Shown one piece after another: positions 36,401 to 44,893 of a DNA stretch of 64,000 bases. A program made the position numbers and the translations under genes. The stretch is from CAYOEV01 sp964403075 (GTDB lineage: Bacteria; Bacteroidota; Bacteroidia; Cytophagales; Cyclobacteriaceae). The DNA lies in the NCBI GenBank assembly GCA_964403075.1, contig CAYOEV010000004.1, forward strand, positions 71,837 through 135,836, in the 5' to 3' direction. A model generated the notes under the pieces. That model was given only the letters and a program-made list of their open reading frames with translations, searched no databases and was not told the origin of the DNA. Each line of letters begins with the position of its first letter. Position 1 is the stretch's first letter.

Positions 36401-37590
36401 GTATACTCCTGGATAAGAATCTCCGCCTCATCAAAATATTTCTTATGATAGACAATGTCGTGGTTACCTGTGTCCAGATGAAAACCTATCATGGTAATGT
36501 CTGATCCAGCTATTTGTAACCGCTCCAGGTTTTTGGCATTGGTAGCAATGTCAAGTTGGGTATTTTCTATCCGTACTTGCTGGATGTCCAGCACAGGGAA
36601 TATGCCCGTGAACATCTTTGCCAGCGGCTCGGATTTTTGTTCATCAGGTTGGTCATGAGCGGTTCGTTCCTTTATGAAGATACCGGCATTTAAAATGTTT
36701 AATTCATGTATAGACAATTCATTTTTTTCGTATGCTCGGGCGTAGTCAATGCCACGCAAACGGAGTTCAGGTATGTCGACGTCATAGTTGTTTGAAACCG
36801 GTAGTTCACCGAAGAGGCCGTCTTTTTGTCTTGGCCTTATTTTCACGTCTTTAAAAACAAGCAAGGAATCATGAGTGGAGAGTTTGAAACCATCGAAAGT
36901 GATTTGATGTACACTGTCGGCGAGAGAAAATTGCTGATTGTTGACTTCCAGGGTGATGGATGCGTTGGTCAACATTTCTTGATCGGATTGGATAGAATCC
37001 ATGAAGAAATTTTCTACCAAAAATTGGATGCCGTTTATAGAAAACTCAGACGGATGGTGTTTCAGGGCAGCACTCTCAATTTGAAATTGGTCTACCTTCA
37101 GCGCCTCGAGATGGCCTTGAATCGCTGAATGAAGTTGACCCATTTGCCGGCTGAATTTGCCGGATTCAGGGTTTTCGGGGGCACTCAGCATGTACACGCT
37201 GGGATTCAAGATACGAATGTTGCGAATAAGCAATTTTCTGTCGGCGTAAATGGACCATACTGAATGTAATGCTATATCTACCCGCTCAATGCTGATATCA
37301 TACAGGGCCTCGTGTCTGCCGTTATCTGCTCGCCGTACGCTGTCCGGTAAAAGTCTGATGGCCTCAAGGCTGACCTTTTTATTCAGTAAGTTGAGGTGGA
37401 TATCAGCATATCGGAATCGATACACCCCGCTGGTTTCTTTTTGCACCAGTTCATTCAAAATATTGGCCGCATAGTGTTTGCCCAGGTAAATGAGCCCCTG
37501 GCCAATTAAAAGACAGGCCAATAGCCCAAGCGCGACAGCAACGAAGCCTTTATGGTTTTTACCAGTGAGTTTTTTCAAATGGCCTAACAC
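33475..37590 (-). CDS. Very large AsmA/TamB-like membrane-anchored protein
   Basis: A 1371-residue protein with one N-terminal membrane helix (about residues 17-37) and then a long, repetitive beta-rich body with no signal-peptidase site, as in AsmA-family and DUF748-type proteins. Such proteins form elongated, groove-like structures in the periplasm and move phospholipids between membranes in characterised members. Recurring phrases such as HELNILNAGIFIKE and LSLEALTLTSPKVFVE suggest internal repeats of about 220 residues. The start codon is GTG at 37590. Function here is inferred from architecture only. It stands alone, with the tmRNA gene upstream on the same strand. Confidence 0.75.
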   Translation of the reverse strand: MLGHLKKLTGKNHKGFVAVALGLLACLLIGQGLIYLGKHYAANILNELVQKETSGVYRFRYADIHLNLLNKKVSLEAIRLLPDSVRRADNGRHEALYDISIERVDIALHSVWSIYADRKLLIRNIRILNPSVYMLSAPENPESGKFSRQMGQLHSAIQGHLEALKVDQFQIESAALKHHPSEFSINGIQFLVENFFMDSIQSDQEMLTNASITLEVNNQQFSLADSVHQITFDGFKLSTHDSLLVFKDVKIRPRQKDGLFGELPVSNNYDVDIPELRLRGIDYARAYEKNELSIHELNILNAGIFIKERTAHDQPDEQKSEPLAKMFTGIFPVLDIQQVRIENTQLDIATNAKNLERLQIAGSDITMIGFHLDTGNHDIVYHKKYFDEAEILIQEYTYQLPDSIHLLKFDRFRLSTRDSLLHFKHLKIAPRPTWKQQNILPYINFEFPDLWIKGIDYQSALLDEILSLEALTLTSPKVFVENAESNNRRNNRSFEAQNLYQLVEPYFSKVDIDRVRFQDAEVAVAPLYIGSATTTLHRVRLSKRTRSWSDLYGRARVNAYRLTWSKGPTSISGARVDADLTEKKILLEDWKVVVRDSSRSIDAKLDSAIIHGLHPDSLFAAHHHVFDTLALFNPKVTFDIQTNTQATDSAKAQSQLPEIVRFLLIQRGVIKGTINDSTHIAAYNLNSEAQLDEDKHLFRLSGDSLLFQNNNQRISSGKIRFDDWHSHLTLNDVFISTTDGLNNVVFIPTINSYGLQQKTYWNTGDWVLDSLIISDPLAKWSLSANQGIGSTDTTAKNTTVRIGKVSLIKAKLDLMTPSASGMQYLSVSDLTVALDELDYPRKALFGEEDFLHSSRAHIRAAQIHPSFANGDSLMISQLLYDSQPGLVQLDSIFFKNNRTDVHLARLHMTGWCEDGFFEDQMLAADSLILSTPIARLRANSSSATPMRKIAMPGTVQLSHVAINDIQLSYEYSSKPDLQWNNGQVRINGLNVQDTLDYQELVSYIDDFELSGKNFTRDLPDNYVLTAENYLVAYPQNQLVVNRVKLQNQLTPESYSDQLKWQKDWFNVSCDKIRLSGINWDHLLKDQLLDIKRAAVLDTKATVYRDKNVPFPEDQLRDLPQQMLLDVDQKIRIDTLRFTGAITYREKQLHNLQIAEIRFNDLDATLAGIRTMGSSNRPMTLAAEGKLLDSASFKVRVNFNMEKARRPFQLTGYLDTFSLNRLNSLLIPIAQVDIKKGVAERVDFEFNADREAARGIMRFRYDNLKVRILDSETMAAKGFDEAIKTFFANTFIIKHKNPSFIFLKKGTIFTERDKSKSIFNYWGKALLSGVVSSVGIQKSKRNLRKFDRTSDEESVSLTTHKSTPQTPSSEDR

Positions 37591-37827
37591 TTACCGAATA
37601 TAGGTAAGGTCCATGAAATGCCGAAGCGCTATTTTTATTTTATAAATAACGGCTAATACACTTATTTCTGGCGTTTCTCATAAAGCCCATTTTATTCTGT
37701 TTCGTGCGCTCCCGGCTCTGCAGCTTTTATTTATATCGAAAGTTCCGGGCAATGATCACTCCGGACGAGGTAAACGCAGCCCGGCCGCAAGCATTGATGG
37801 CACTGCTTCTGTTTTTCGAGTGTAATT
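37591..37827. other. Intergenic stretch upstream of the AsmA-like gene
   Basis: About 240 bases between the AsmA-like gene and the tmRNA terminator. It is A+T-rich near the gene start and should hold that gene's promoter; I do not see a convincing TAnnTTTG box. No other element is recognised. Confidence 0.35.
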
Positions 37828-37861
37828 AAAAAATCCACTCGGGCGAGCCCGGTGGATTTTT
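37828..37861 (-). terminator. Terminator of the tmRNA gene
   Basis: Long near-perfect stem: AAATCCACTCGGG (37831-37843), CGAG loop, CCCGGTGGATTT (37848-37859), with one T-G wobble, flanked by A and T runs. On the minus strand it is followed by TTTTT-type sequence and lies about 37 bases past the tmRNA 3' end. It can also act on the plus strand. Confidence 0.8.
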
Positions 37862-37897
37862 ACGTAGGTTCTTGCGAAACCTCAAGGCTGCGCAATG

Positions 37898-38259
37898 TGG
37901 AGCCGGAGGGATTCGAACCCTCGTCCAGCAAAGGAAACCTGTGCATTTTCTACATGTTTAGTAGCTGTTGATTGTCGGGTTTGGGTTGGTCAGTTACACA
38001 CCAAAACCAAACCGTATTTGCGATTGGCTTACTCCTGCATCACAACTCTGCAGGCAGCAGGTCTGCATTTCGATGTTTCAACAAGACGGCAGACCAAAAT
38101 CCTGAGGAAACACTAGCACATCCTAAGTTATTAGGCAGCTAGGGCGTAATTGTTTTCGCCATTTAAAAAAGGTTATACATTTTCTTTAACGGGTATCACA
38201 TACAAAAACCCGACATGCTAATACACGACCTACACTTTCTGTCAATTCCGGTCGGCCCC
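37898..38259 (-). ncRNA. ssrA: tmRNA (transfer-messenger RNA)
   Basis: Minus-strand tmRNA of 362 bases. The 5' end GGGGCCGACC (38259 downward) pairs with CGGCTCC near the 3' end (37899-37905), forming the tRNA-like acceptor stem with one wobble. The T-arm is GAGGGTTCGAATCCCTC. The tag frame (38160 to 38131) reads GENNYALAA followed by two TAA stops. The ending YALAA is the usual degradation signal in tmRNA tags. The CCA end is not encoded. tmRNA with SmpB rescues stalled ribosomes and marks the truncated protein for proteases such as ClpXP and Lon. The gene has its own promoter candidate and terminator. Confidence 0.97.
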
Positions 38260-38265
38260 ATTTTT

Positions 38266-38294
38266 CAAAGAACTTTCAGCTAACGAAGTGCAAA
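38266..38294 (-). promoter_or_regulatory. Candidate promoter of ssrA
   Basis: On the minus strand, a TTTG (38294-38291) is followed 17 bases later by GTTCTTTG (38273-38266), which ends 6 bases before the tmRNA 5' end. This is the layout of a Bacteroidota promoter (TTTG at -33, TAnnTTTG at -7), with the first two bases of the -7 box unlike the consensus. Confidence 0.5.
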
Positions 38295-38327
38295 CATAAT
38301 GCCTTTTGATGGGAGAACGACAGATCG

Positions 38328-38759
38328 TCAGGGGTTACCTTTTTGGCGCATCTCTTCCTGACGAATGGGCATTACGTCGATGATTATAAAGAGTTGACGG
38401 CAATCGACCAAACGAGAAGCCCGCCATTTTACGCCACCGTCCAAACCAATAAGGACAATCTCAAATGAAGCTTTTGCCGCGTATTTATTGTAATCTTTAC
38501 TGGCCACCACTTGGTTAACGGTAGAATTCCGGGTGACCCCGGGGGTTACCACAAACGTTTCGATTTTGCGTGTGTCCACACCTTCCTGACAGGATTGGAG
38601 GATGGCCAGTGTCTCGTTGATTTGTCTGGCCTGTTCGTTTGGCGCCACCAGCAAGAAGACACGCTTTGTCCATTTTAATTTTTCGATGGGTGCGTCTTGA
38701 CCTTGGGCTGTCAGAGAAATAAAAATCAGGGGTAACAGCCTTAATGTGTAGTGCCACAT
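38328..38759 (-). CDS. DUF4174 secreted protein
   Basis: A 143-residue protein with a signal peptide (about residues 1-20, ending AQGQ). The body has the DUF4174 features: a start like KLKWTKRVFLLVAPNE, the strand EIVLIGLDGGVKWRAS, and the C-terminal signature IIDVMPIRQEEM. The fold is thioredoxin-like in this family, but there is no CxxC pair, so redox activity is not expected. Function is unknown. It precedes nothing on the same strand before the tmRNA gene; the upstream gene (peptidase) ends 25 bases away. Confidence 0.85.
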   Translation of the reverse strand: MWHYTLRLLPLIFISLTAQGQDAPIEKLKWTKRVFLLVAPNEQARQINETLAILQSCQEGVDTRKIETFVVTPGVTRNSTVNQVVASKDYNKYAAKASFEIVLIGLDGGVKWRASRLVDCRQLFIIIDVMPIRQEEMRQKGNP

Positions 38760-38784
38760 AATTGTGAGAGGCCCGGCTTTATGG

Positions 38785-39834
38785 TCACAAATTGTTGTTA
38801 TCTACCTCGCGTATGTATTGGATCAAGCCCGGAAAGAAAGTTTCCTGGTCGTCGTACTGGGAAAAATGCCCGCCGGAACACAATAAAAAGCGTCCGTTTG
38901 GGAATTCTTTCGACATCCATTCCATATGTTCGGGGTTCATGGTATCATGTTGCGCGCCAATGACGAGCGTAGGTGTTTTTATTTCCTTCAAGCGGTCCTT
39001 GATGTCCCAATCTTTAAGGGTGGCGTCACCGGTTATCCCAAACTCACTGTATCCCTGCATGTAGACATATACCTTGGGGTTCAGGTGTTTGAACGTTCTG
39101 TTAATACTTTCCGGCCATTTTTCCAGGGGCATCCTAAGCACATGTTGAGGGTAAAAATGTTCCATCAATAATTTCTCATACTGCGGATTGCTAAAATCAT
39201 TGTTGGCCTCTATTGCTTTAATATTTTTCAACACTCCAGCAGGCAACTGCGGAGCTAAAACCTCCTCAGCATAGGTGTTGTATTCGGGAATGCTGGACAT
39301 CATATTGGAGATGATCAGTCCTTTTAAGTTATCCTGATACTTTAAGGCATATTCCATGGCCAGGATGCCTCCCCAGGATTGCCCAAATAAATAAAAATTT
39401 GAGGCATCTAACCCCAGTGCTTTTCGCACTTGCTCTACTTCTTCCACAAATCTATCGGTGGTCCAAAGGGAAGTATCCGAGGGTTGGTCACTGTAATAGG
39501 AACCCAGTTGGTCGTAGTAGATGAACTCAATGCCTTCTTTGGGCAAGTAGCCCTCAAAGCTTTCGTACAACTCGTGTGAGGCACCGGGACCGCCATGCAA
39601 CAAAAGCACACGCATTTTAGGATTATTTCCTACGCGTTTGGTCCATACATTGAAGGTGCCTTTTGGTGTTGTCACTGGGATTACCTGTATGCCTCCGGTA
39701 AATTGCTGGTCTGCATGGTAGCTGAAAAATTTATCCAACGCAATGGTGCGGTCATCGGTGGTATCTACATCTTTGGACTCTGTACAGCCGAACAACATGA
39801 GAGAGGAAAGGATAAAGACAGTCAGGTATTTCAT
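38785..39834 (-). CDS. Proline iminopeptidase-like alpha/beta hydrolase lipoprotein
   Basis: A 349-residue alpha/beta hydrolase when started at ATG 39834, which gives a clean lipoprotein signal (LSSLMLFGC, Cys17). An in-frame start further upstream would put 13 extra residues before the signal and is less likely. Motifs are the oxyanion site LLHGGPGASHE, nucleophile elbow GQSWGG (Ser), and a late GGHFSQYDD with the catalytic His; an Asp lies in IGAQHDTM. The family removes N-terminal proline or acts on related amides and esters. The predicted location is the periplasmic face of a membrane. It follows the PLP enzyme gene on the same strand with a short gap. Confidence 0.88.
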   Translation of the reverse strand: MKYLTVFILSSLMLFGCTESKDVDTTDDRTIALDKFFSYHADQQFTGGIQVIPVTTPKGTFNVWTKRVGNNPKMRVLLLHGGPGASHELYESFEGYLPKEGIEFIYYDQLGSYYSDQPSDTSLWTTDRFVEEVEQVRKALGLDASNFYLFGQSWGGILAMEYALKYQDNLKGLIISNMMSSIPEYNTYAEEVLAPQLPAGVLKNIKAIEANNDFSNPQYEKLLMEHFYPQHVLRMPLEKWPESINRTFKHLNPKVYVYMQGYSEFGITGDATLKDWDIKDRLKEIKTPTLVIGAQHDTMNPEHMEWMSKEFPNGRFLLCSGGHFSQYDDQETFFPGLIQYIREVDNNNL

Positions 39835-39869
39835 GATTAGTGGATTTAATTTATGGTGAATAAAATTAC

Positions 39870-40976
39870 TCAAAAATCCTGTTTCATGGCATTTAGTCGT
39901 TCTCCTTCCATCGATAGGAATTGCGTCATCGCGTCGGCCGTGAGGCAGGCATGAATGGGCAGGAAGGCCATGAGCGAGCCAATCCGGATTTCACGGAAAA
40001 GGTCGTCTGGCGCATGGACGATACCATGTTCCTGTGACAACCGACTTAAGTAGGTATCTTTTATTGGTGCTCCCCAGTTATTGCCGTTCCACACCACGGC
40101 CTGTCCATAGGTGCGATGACCATTTTCCTCTATAAAATCTTTAGAGAAATGAACACCACCCCCGTAGACCACCAATTCGTTTCTTTCCGGATGTAGGGCC
40201 ACCACCGGACATACCATGGCCAAGGCAATTTCGTTAGTTTCACAAGAGCCTATCTGGTGCTGCATCCAATCGTAAAATACCAGATTACCAGGTCGCCATT
40301 CATCCACACCTTTTATAATGTGCATTTGACTGGCCGAGGGGGTATCACCGTAAGACAATTGGATAGATGGGTATTTCGTAGCGAGTCTATGCTTGAGGGT
40401 TAATACCTGCGCATGTGCGGCCTCATGAATGGAGCTAATTTCATCGCCACCACGTGCCCGATAAGTATGTCCGGCATGTGCCAACAATCCTCGAAAATGT
40501 AATTTTTTTGTTACACTCAATGCCTCTGCGAGGGTGCACACCCCATCGAAGTCTTTGCTGGAAACGCCGGTTCTATGGGTGCCTACATCAATCTTGATCC
40601 ACGCATTTACCGGATGCTGAAGATTCGTTTGTAAGAAATGAACCGACTCTATGGACTCCACCAGCAGGCCCAATCTTACCTGCCTGGCAAGAACATTGAT
40701 TTCGTCGATTTCCAGCCAGTTGACAGGGAAAGCGATGGTAATGTCCTGCCAGTTGTCACGTGCAAAATAGGTCGCCATCCTTACGGAAGATACCGTTATT
40801 GAAGAGATGCCTTCTTCCCGAAATATTTTACCAATTTGAATGGATTGGTGGGTTTTAAAATGGGGGCGGAAGGTGGCGTCGTGCTGTAGCGTCTTGTTTT
40901 TAATTTTTCGAATATTCCTTCTACACTGGTCCAGGTTAACGAGCAGTGTGGGTGTCTTGATTTGTAAATTATTCAT
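39870..40976 (-). CDS. PLP enzyme of the D-threonine aldolase / D-serine dehydratase type
   Basis: A 368-residue fold-type III PLP protein. The Lys that binds PLP is in RPHFKTH near residue 40; the phosphate-binding loop is seen in SYGDTPSAS. Near the C-terminus LPIHACLTADAM has the His-x-Cys pair that binds metal in D-threonine aldolases and eukaryotic-type D-serine dehydratases. It probably cleaves or dehydrates a D-hydroxy amino acid. Substrate is not certain. It overlaps the pyrophosphatase gene by 8 bases and lies upstream of the peptidase gene, suggesting one operon. Confidence 0.85.
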   Translation of the reverse strand: MNNLQIKTPTLLVNLDQCRRNIRKIKNKTLQHDATFRPHFKTHQSIQIGKIFREEGISSITVSSVRMATYFARDNWQDITIAFPVNWLEIDEINVLARQVRLGLLVESIESVHFLQTNLQHPVNAWIKIDVGTHRTGVSSKDFDGVCTLAEALSVTKKLHFRGLLAHAGHTYRARGGDEISSIHEAAHAQVLTLKHRLATKYPSIQLSYGDTPSASQMHIIKGVDEWRPGNLVFYDWMQHQIGSCETNEIALAMVCPVVALHPERNELVVYGGGVHFSKDFIEENGHRTYGQAVVWNGNNWGAPIKDTYLSRLSQEHGIVHAPDDLFREIRIGSLMAFLPIHACLTADAMTQFLSMEGERLNAMKQDF

Positions 40977-41514
40977 GGATCAGCTTTTGATAATCCAGGA
41001 TACTTTGCTGGATAATTTTCTGTGCCACTTCTGCATTTTGGAAATCTTCCACCTCTACCGTTTTATTTTCCAGCTTTTTATAGTCCTCAAAAAAATTCTT
41101 TAGTTCACGAAAGAAGTGTTCCGGTAACTGATCAATATCTTCAAGATGGTTGACGCTCATATCATTGGCGGCCACCGCAATAATTTTGTCGTCCATCTCG
41201 CCGTCGTCCAACATGCGCATGGCTCCAACTACTTTGGCTTCCACCAGGCATAGTGGGACCACTTCTATTTGGGAGAGAATGAGTATATCCAGGGGGTCGC
41301 GGTCTTCACAGTAGGTACGTGGAATGAATCCGTAATTGGCCGGGTAGTACATGGAGGCGTACAATACCCGATCCATTTTGAGCAGACCCGAGTGCTTATC
41401 CAGTTCATATTTGGCGCGTGTATTTTTGGGTATTTCTATAATTCCATTCACAAATCTGGGAGCCTGATCACCAATGGAAACCTTATGCCATGGATTGTTA
41501 ATGTCTATTTCCAT
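40969..41514 (-). CDS. ppa: Inorganic pyrophosphatase (family I)
   Basis: A 181-residue soluble pyrophosphatase that hydrolyses PPi to two phosphates. The signatures are EIPKNTRAKYELDK, YPANYGFIPRTYCEDRDPLD (metal-binding Asp residues), and GAMRMLDDGEMDDKIIAV. Length fits family I. The gene overlaps the next one (PLP enzyme) by 8 bases. Confidence 0.97.
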   Translation of the reverse strand: MEIDINNPWHKVSIGDQAPRFVNGIIEIPKNTRAKYELDKHSGLLKMDRVLYASMYYPANYGFIPRTYCEDRDPLDILILSQIEVVPLCLVEAKVVGAMRMLDDGEMDDKIIAVAANDMSVNHLEDIDQLPEHFFRELKNFFEDYKKLENKTVEVEDFQNAEVAQKIIQQSILDYQKLIHE

Positions 41515-41545
41515 AGTACCGTTGTTTATTGCTAAGGTAATCTGT

Positions 41546-42298
41546 TCAACGATCTAGCCAGGCTTTAAAAGACTTCACCCGATCTCGACTGACGATCAGT
41601 GGATCTTCAGGTTTCACCAGGGGCTCGATCAGCAATCGGGCGTTGAAATAATTTTCAATGGTCTCAATGCCCTTGGCACTGATGATGCATTTCCTATTGA
41701 TACGAAAAAACAAGTGCGGATCAATCTGCTTTTGCAAATCATCGAGGGATACATCTAATATCCATTTCTTGCCTTTCTTTTCTACCAGGTAACAAATACC
41801 ATTTTGGCTTATGAAGTAGCCTATCTCATCGACGGGTATGGATTTTAACTGGTTTCTCCTTTTGACGAGAAAATTTTGTTTATAACCTCCGTAAATGATG
41901 GCTTCCCGTAATTGATGCCATTTATTTTCCTGGTCATCGAAACGTAACATCCGCTCAAATTTGGTCAGGGCCCGATCAAGGTCTTCACGTTTGATGGGCT
42001 TGAGTAGGTAATCAATGCTGTTGTATTTAAAGGCTTCCAGGGTATGTTGATCGTAGGCGGTCGTAAAGATCACAAATGGAAATGGGTCTATCTGACTCAG
42101 TATATCGAATGCATTACCGTCTCCCAGTTCGATATCCATGAATATCAGATCTAATGGCTCACTTTCATGAAACCAGCGGAGGGTTTCCTGAACGGAATTC
42201 AATGATTCCAATACCTGAATTCTCGGGAAACCTTTGAGTAGCGTTTGTAAGCGTTCGGCAGATAAGGGTTCATCCTCTATGATCAGTGCCTTTCTCAT
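41546..42298 (-). CDS. LytTR-type response regulator
   Basis: A 250-residue two-domain regulator. The receiver domain (1-125) has phospho-acceptor Asp55 in LIFMDIELGDG, and the usual FTTAYDQHTLEAF and DYLLKPIKRED. The LytTR DNA-binding domain (about 145-250) includes the blocks FISQNGICYLVEKKGKKW and FFRINRKCIISAKGIETI. It overlaps the partner kinase gene by 4 bases. Targets are unknown; it may be autoregulatory. Confidence 0.95.
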   Translation of the reverse strand: MRKALIIEDEPLSAERLQTLLKGFPRIQVLESLNSVQETLRWFHESEPLDLIFMDIELGDGNAFDILSQIDPFPFVIFTTAYDQHTLEAFKYNSIDYLLKPIKREDLDRALTKFERMLRFDDQENKWHQLREAIIYGGYKQNFLVKRRNQLKSIPVDEIGYFISQNGICYLVEKKGKKWILDVSLDDLQKQIDPHLFFRINRKCIISAKGIETIENYFNARLLIEPLVKPEDPLIVSRDRVKSFKAWLDR

Positions 42299-43323
42299 AC
42301 GGCAGCCAGTGGAAGTTTCACAATGAAGCGATCCCGCAAATCCAGTACAATTAACTCCTTCTTTACCGAGAGCATGATCCGGTGGGCGAGGTTTTCCAAT
42401 CCGATTTTTGTAGACGCAACCTTTGTCGGTTTGGGGTGTTTGACATTTTCTACCACCAGGTAGCCGTTGTCATCCTGCGCGATCAGTATTTCCAAAGGTT
42501 TATCTTGGGTGAAGGCGTTGTGCTTAATGGCATTTTCGACCAAAATTTGCAAAGAAAGTGGCGGTATGGCTTTTATGGATCGGATGTCAGGGGGTAAATG
42601 GTAGTGGATGCGGACACCTTCCTTATATCGAATACCTACCAGAAACAGGTAATCGTCAATAAAATTTAGTTCTTGTTCTAATGATACCAGCGGTTTTTTA
42701 TCATGGGTTAGAATGTATCGGTAGATGTCTGAAAGTTTTTCAATGAAGGCCACTGCCAGTTTTTGGTCCTTTTCGACCAAAGATGCCAGTACACTGAAGT
42801 TGTTGAATAGAAAATGCGGATTTACCTGGCTTTTTAATTCTTCAAATTCTGCCCGTACAAGTGCATTTTGAATGGCTTCTTTCTCTTGTGCCTGTCGAAT
42901 GGCATTGCGTATATAAATCCCGATAATTTCTACCAGCACGATTACAATGGAAACAAAGATGGCCGTGACGGTGTCTACCACAGTGCTTTCACCATCGTCA
43001 GGTATTTTTAAAAACTCATGATAGAACCATGTCAACGTAATTGCCAAGGGGATTTCAATGAGCATGGTCCAGATAAATACCCTTATAAAATCTGTAGTAT
43101 TTGCTTCTCGCAATCGACTTCGACCCAGGGTACCAGTTAACCAGGCGGTAAATTCCCAGCACAGCATGATGGCGAGAAAAGTGTAGGTGGCGGCCCGTGT
43201 GTCCTGGCCGTGCCAGTAAAAGAAATCCTGCGTCCCGGAATGAGTGACTCGAAAGAAAAAGTAAAAGAAAATGGAGACCAGCGAGCGGGCAAGATAGGTT
43301 TGGGCTAAGGAAGTGAAGCGCAC
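42295..43323 (-). CDS. LytS-type sensor histidine kinase
   Basis: A 342-residue inner-membrane kinase with about four N-terminal helices (about 12-25, 45-67, 82-104, 115-140). The His_kinase domain has the phospho-acceptor His170 in QVNPHFLFNNFSVLASL, and a HATPase N-box SLQILVENAIKHNAF. The G-box is TKIGLENLAHRI. No extra sensory domain is seen beyond the helices. It is paired with the LytTR regulator by a 4-base overlap. Confidence 0.95.
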   Translation of the reverse strand: MRFTSLAQTYLARSLVSIFFYFFFRVTHSGTQDFFYWHGQDTRAATYTFLAIMLCWEFTAWLTGTLGRSRLREANTTDFIRVFIWTMLIEIPLAITLTWFYHEFLKIPDDGESTVVDTVTAIFVSIVIVLVEIIGIYIRNAIRQAQEKEAIQNALVRAEFEELKSQVNPHFLFNNFSVLASLVEKDQKLAVAFIEKLSDIYRYILTHDKKPLVSLEQELNFIDDYLFLVGIRYKEGVRIHYHLPPDIRSIKAIPPLSLQILVENAIKHNAFTQDKPLEILIAQDDNGYLVVENVKHPKPTKVASTKIGLENLAHRIMLSVKKELIVLDLRDRFIVKLPLAAV

Positions 43324-43365
43324 AGCGATAGGATTAATTGATATCTAAAGTTAGCCCACCAGGCA

Positions 43366-43908
43366 TTACTCGTCGGGTAGCGAATAAACCAAAGATTCTG
43401 AGAAAAAGGCTTCATCATCCATGGTCACCCGTTTATCTGCATCTACGACCAATTTCCAACTTCCATCAATTTGTTTCAATAAGACCTGGAAATAACCATA
43501 ACCATCCACCACAAATACATCCTGACCCGCTTTCCGTGAACTTAACCGATAATGACCTGTCTGATGGACGATTTGCCGTCCGGCGTCTATCGCAGATGTG
43601 GCAATGGAAAACGCTATTCGCAGGCTGGAGCGATTTTCTTTTAGCGTTTCGAGGTAATCTCCAAAAGTGTCTAGATAGTGCAATCCCTGATCTATTCTAT
43701 TGTTATCTATGGTGATTCTCAAGATGTCAGGTGCGTGGATAGATTTTAATTGGGCCGCATCAAGCGTATGGTAAGCTTGCATAAAAGGATACCATACATC
43801 CTGCGCCACTTGATCCAATAGCTCATCGCTGACGGTTTGGTCAGTTATCTGGCCATGGATCGCACCGCTTAGAAAAACCAACCACACGAAGCAAAACTTT
43901 TGAGGCAT
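43366..43908 (-). CDS. Secreted NTF2/SnoaL-like (DUF4440-type) protein
   Basis: A 180-residue protein from the ATG at 43908, giving a signal peptide (MPQKFCFVWLVFLSGAIHGQ). The mature region resembles NTF2-like/DUF4440 proteins: a helical start (VWYPFMQAYHTLDAAQLKSI), the strand pair ILRITIDNN, and a C-terminal VLLKQIDGSWKLVVDADKR. Function is unknown in this class. An in-frame upstream ATG (43944) would add 12 residues before the signal and is less likely. Confidence 0.75.
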   Translation of the reverse strand: MPQKFCFVWLVFLSGAIHGQITDQTVSDELLDQVAQDVWYPFMQAYHTLDAAQLKSIHAPDILRITIDNNRIDQGLHYLDTFGDYLETLKENRSSLRIAFSIATSAIDAGRQIVHQTGHYRLSSRKAGQDVFVVDGYGYFQVLLKQIDGSWKLVVDADKRVTMDDEAFFSESLVYSLPDE

Positions 43909-44027
43909 GACAAAGTTTTTTTCAAGGTAAGCGAAATTCATCACTCAGAGATTTGCATTTGCACCAAAACCAAAAAATAAACCCACGCAACATGCACGAG
44001 GGCTTTATGATGAAGAGTTGGCTGTGG

Positions 44028-44417
44028 CTAGTCTGCCATTTTGCTGTCAGCGACCACTAGGGTTACAGTGGCTCCAGTTACTTGGTGGAAACTATTTCCA
44101 TTACTGCTGATCACAAATGTGTAGCTACCGGGTGCCACGTTTTCACCAGACAGACTTACTGTGTATTGATCTTTTGCTGTTTCTTTCACCACCGTATCAA
44201 TGCCACGGTTTCCGGAAACACGCGGTACGTCGAACCGGGCTTTTCGGGCGCGTGAAGATCTTAGCAGTTCTACATCGAAACTGACAGCTACCTGTCCGGA
44301 TGGAGATTCAAGAGTGGGCTCATCGATGACAAGCTTGGCGCCTTTGTTGGGTATTTCTTGTGCCTGGATATACCACGTAGAAAAAACAAAAAAGGTCAGG
44401 AATAGGATTTTTTTCAT
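44028..44417 (-). CDS. Small secreted protein, unrecognised
   Basis: A 129-residue protein from the ATG at 44417, with a signal peptide (MKKILFLTFFVFSTWYIQAQ). The upstream in-frame extension lacks coding character and would bury the signal. The mature part is a single sheet-rich domain (VAVSFDVELLRSS, YTVSLSGENVAPGSYTFVIS), possibly Ig-like or FlgD-like. No family recognised. Confidence 0.65.
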   Translation of the reverse strand: MKKILFLTFFVFSTWYIQAQEIPNKGAKLVIDEPTLESPSGQVAVSFDVELLRSSRARKARFDVPRVSGNRGIDTVVKETAKDQYTVSLSGENVAPGSYTFVISSNGNSFHQVTGATVTLVVADSKMAD

Positions 44418-44893
44418 AAAATTATTTTCTGTCTTTTCTAACGCACAAATGGGTACTGATTGAATACAAAATGTCTGTAGCGTAAAATAAGTACCATGAA
44501 CCGGTTCATCTGCCCCTTGAATGGTATGTCGGGTATGGATCAATTTTATTCAATCTTCGGGCAGTTGGGCATTATGCGACAACTACGTCGGGGCGAGCGA
44601 GGCTATTTGAATGAAAATTGGGAAAGACCAGAAGGAGGTTGCCTGGGATGAATGAGCGTGTGATTTCTTTATGTGGATGAAACATTTGGCTGAGATAGAA
44701 AAATGAAAAGACCGTCGAGGCGCTTACGATGTGGTAGTAAATAGGTTTACAAAAAGCGAGGGTGAAAAGTAGGATAAGAAGTGTGTGAAAAATACATGGA
44801 CGCGGGTGTCACTACGAAAAATTGAGTTTTTAGAAGTTGAGGTGAAAACTGGATGTAGCCCTTGGTTTTTTTACTTATCCGCGACCCAGGCCC
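44418..44893. other. Gene-poor gap
   Basis: About 475 bases with no recognised gene, repeat or terminator. Small open frames are present in both strands but none has a family-like pattern. It should contain the promoter of the small secreted protein. Confidence 0.4.

Noticed and set aside
37895..38116. Open frame on the plus strand
   Set aside because: It is the antisense of the tmRNA gene.
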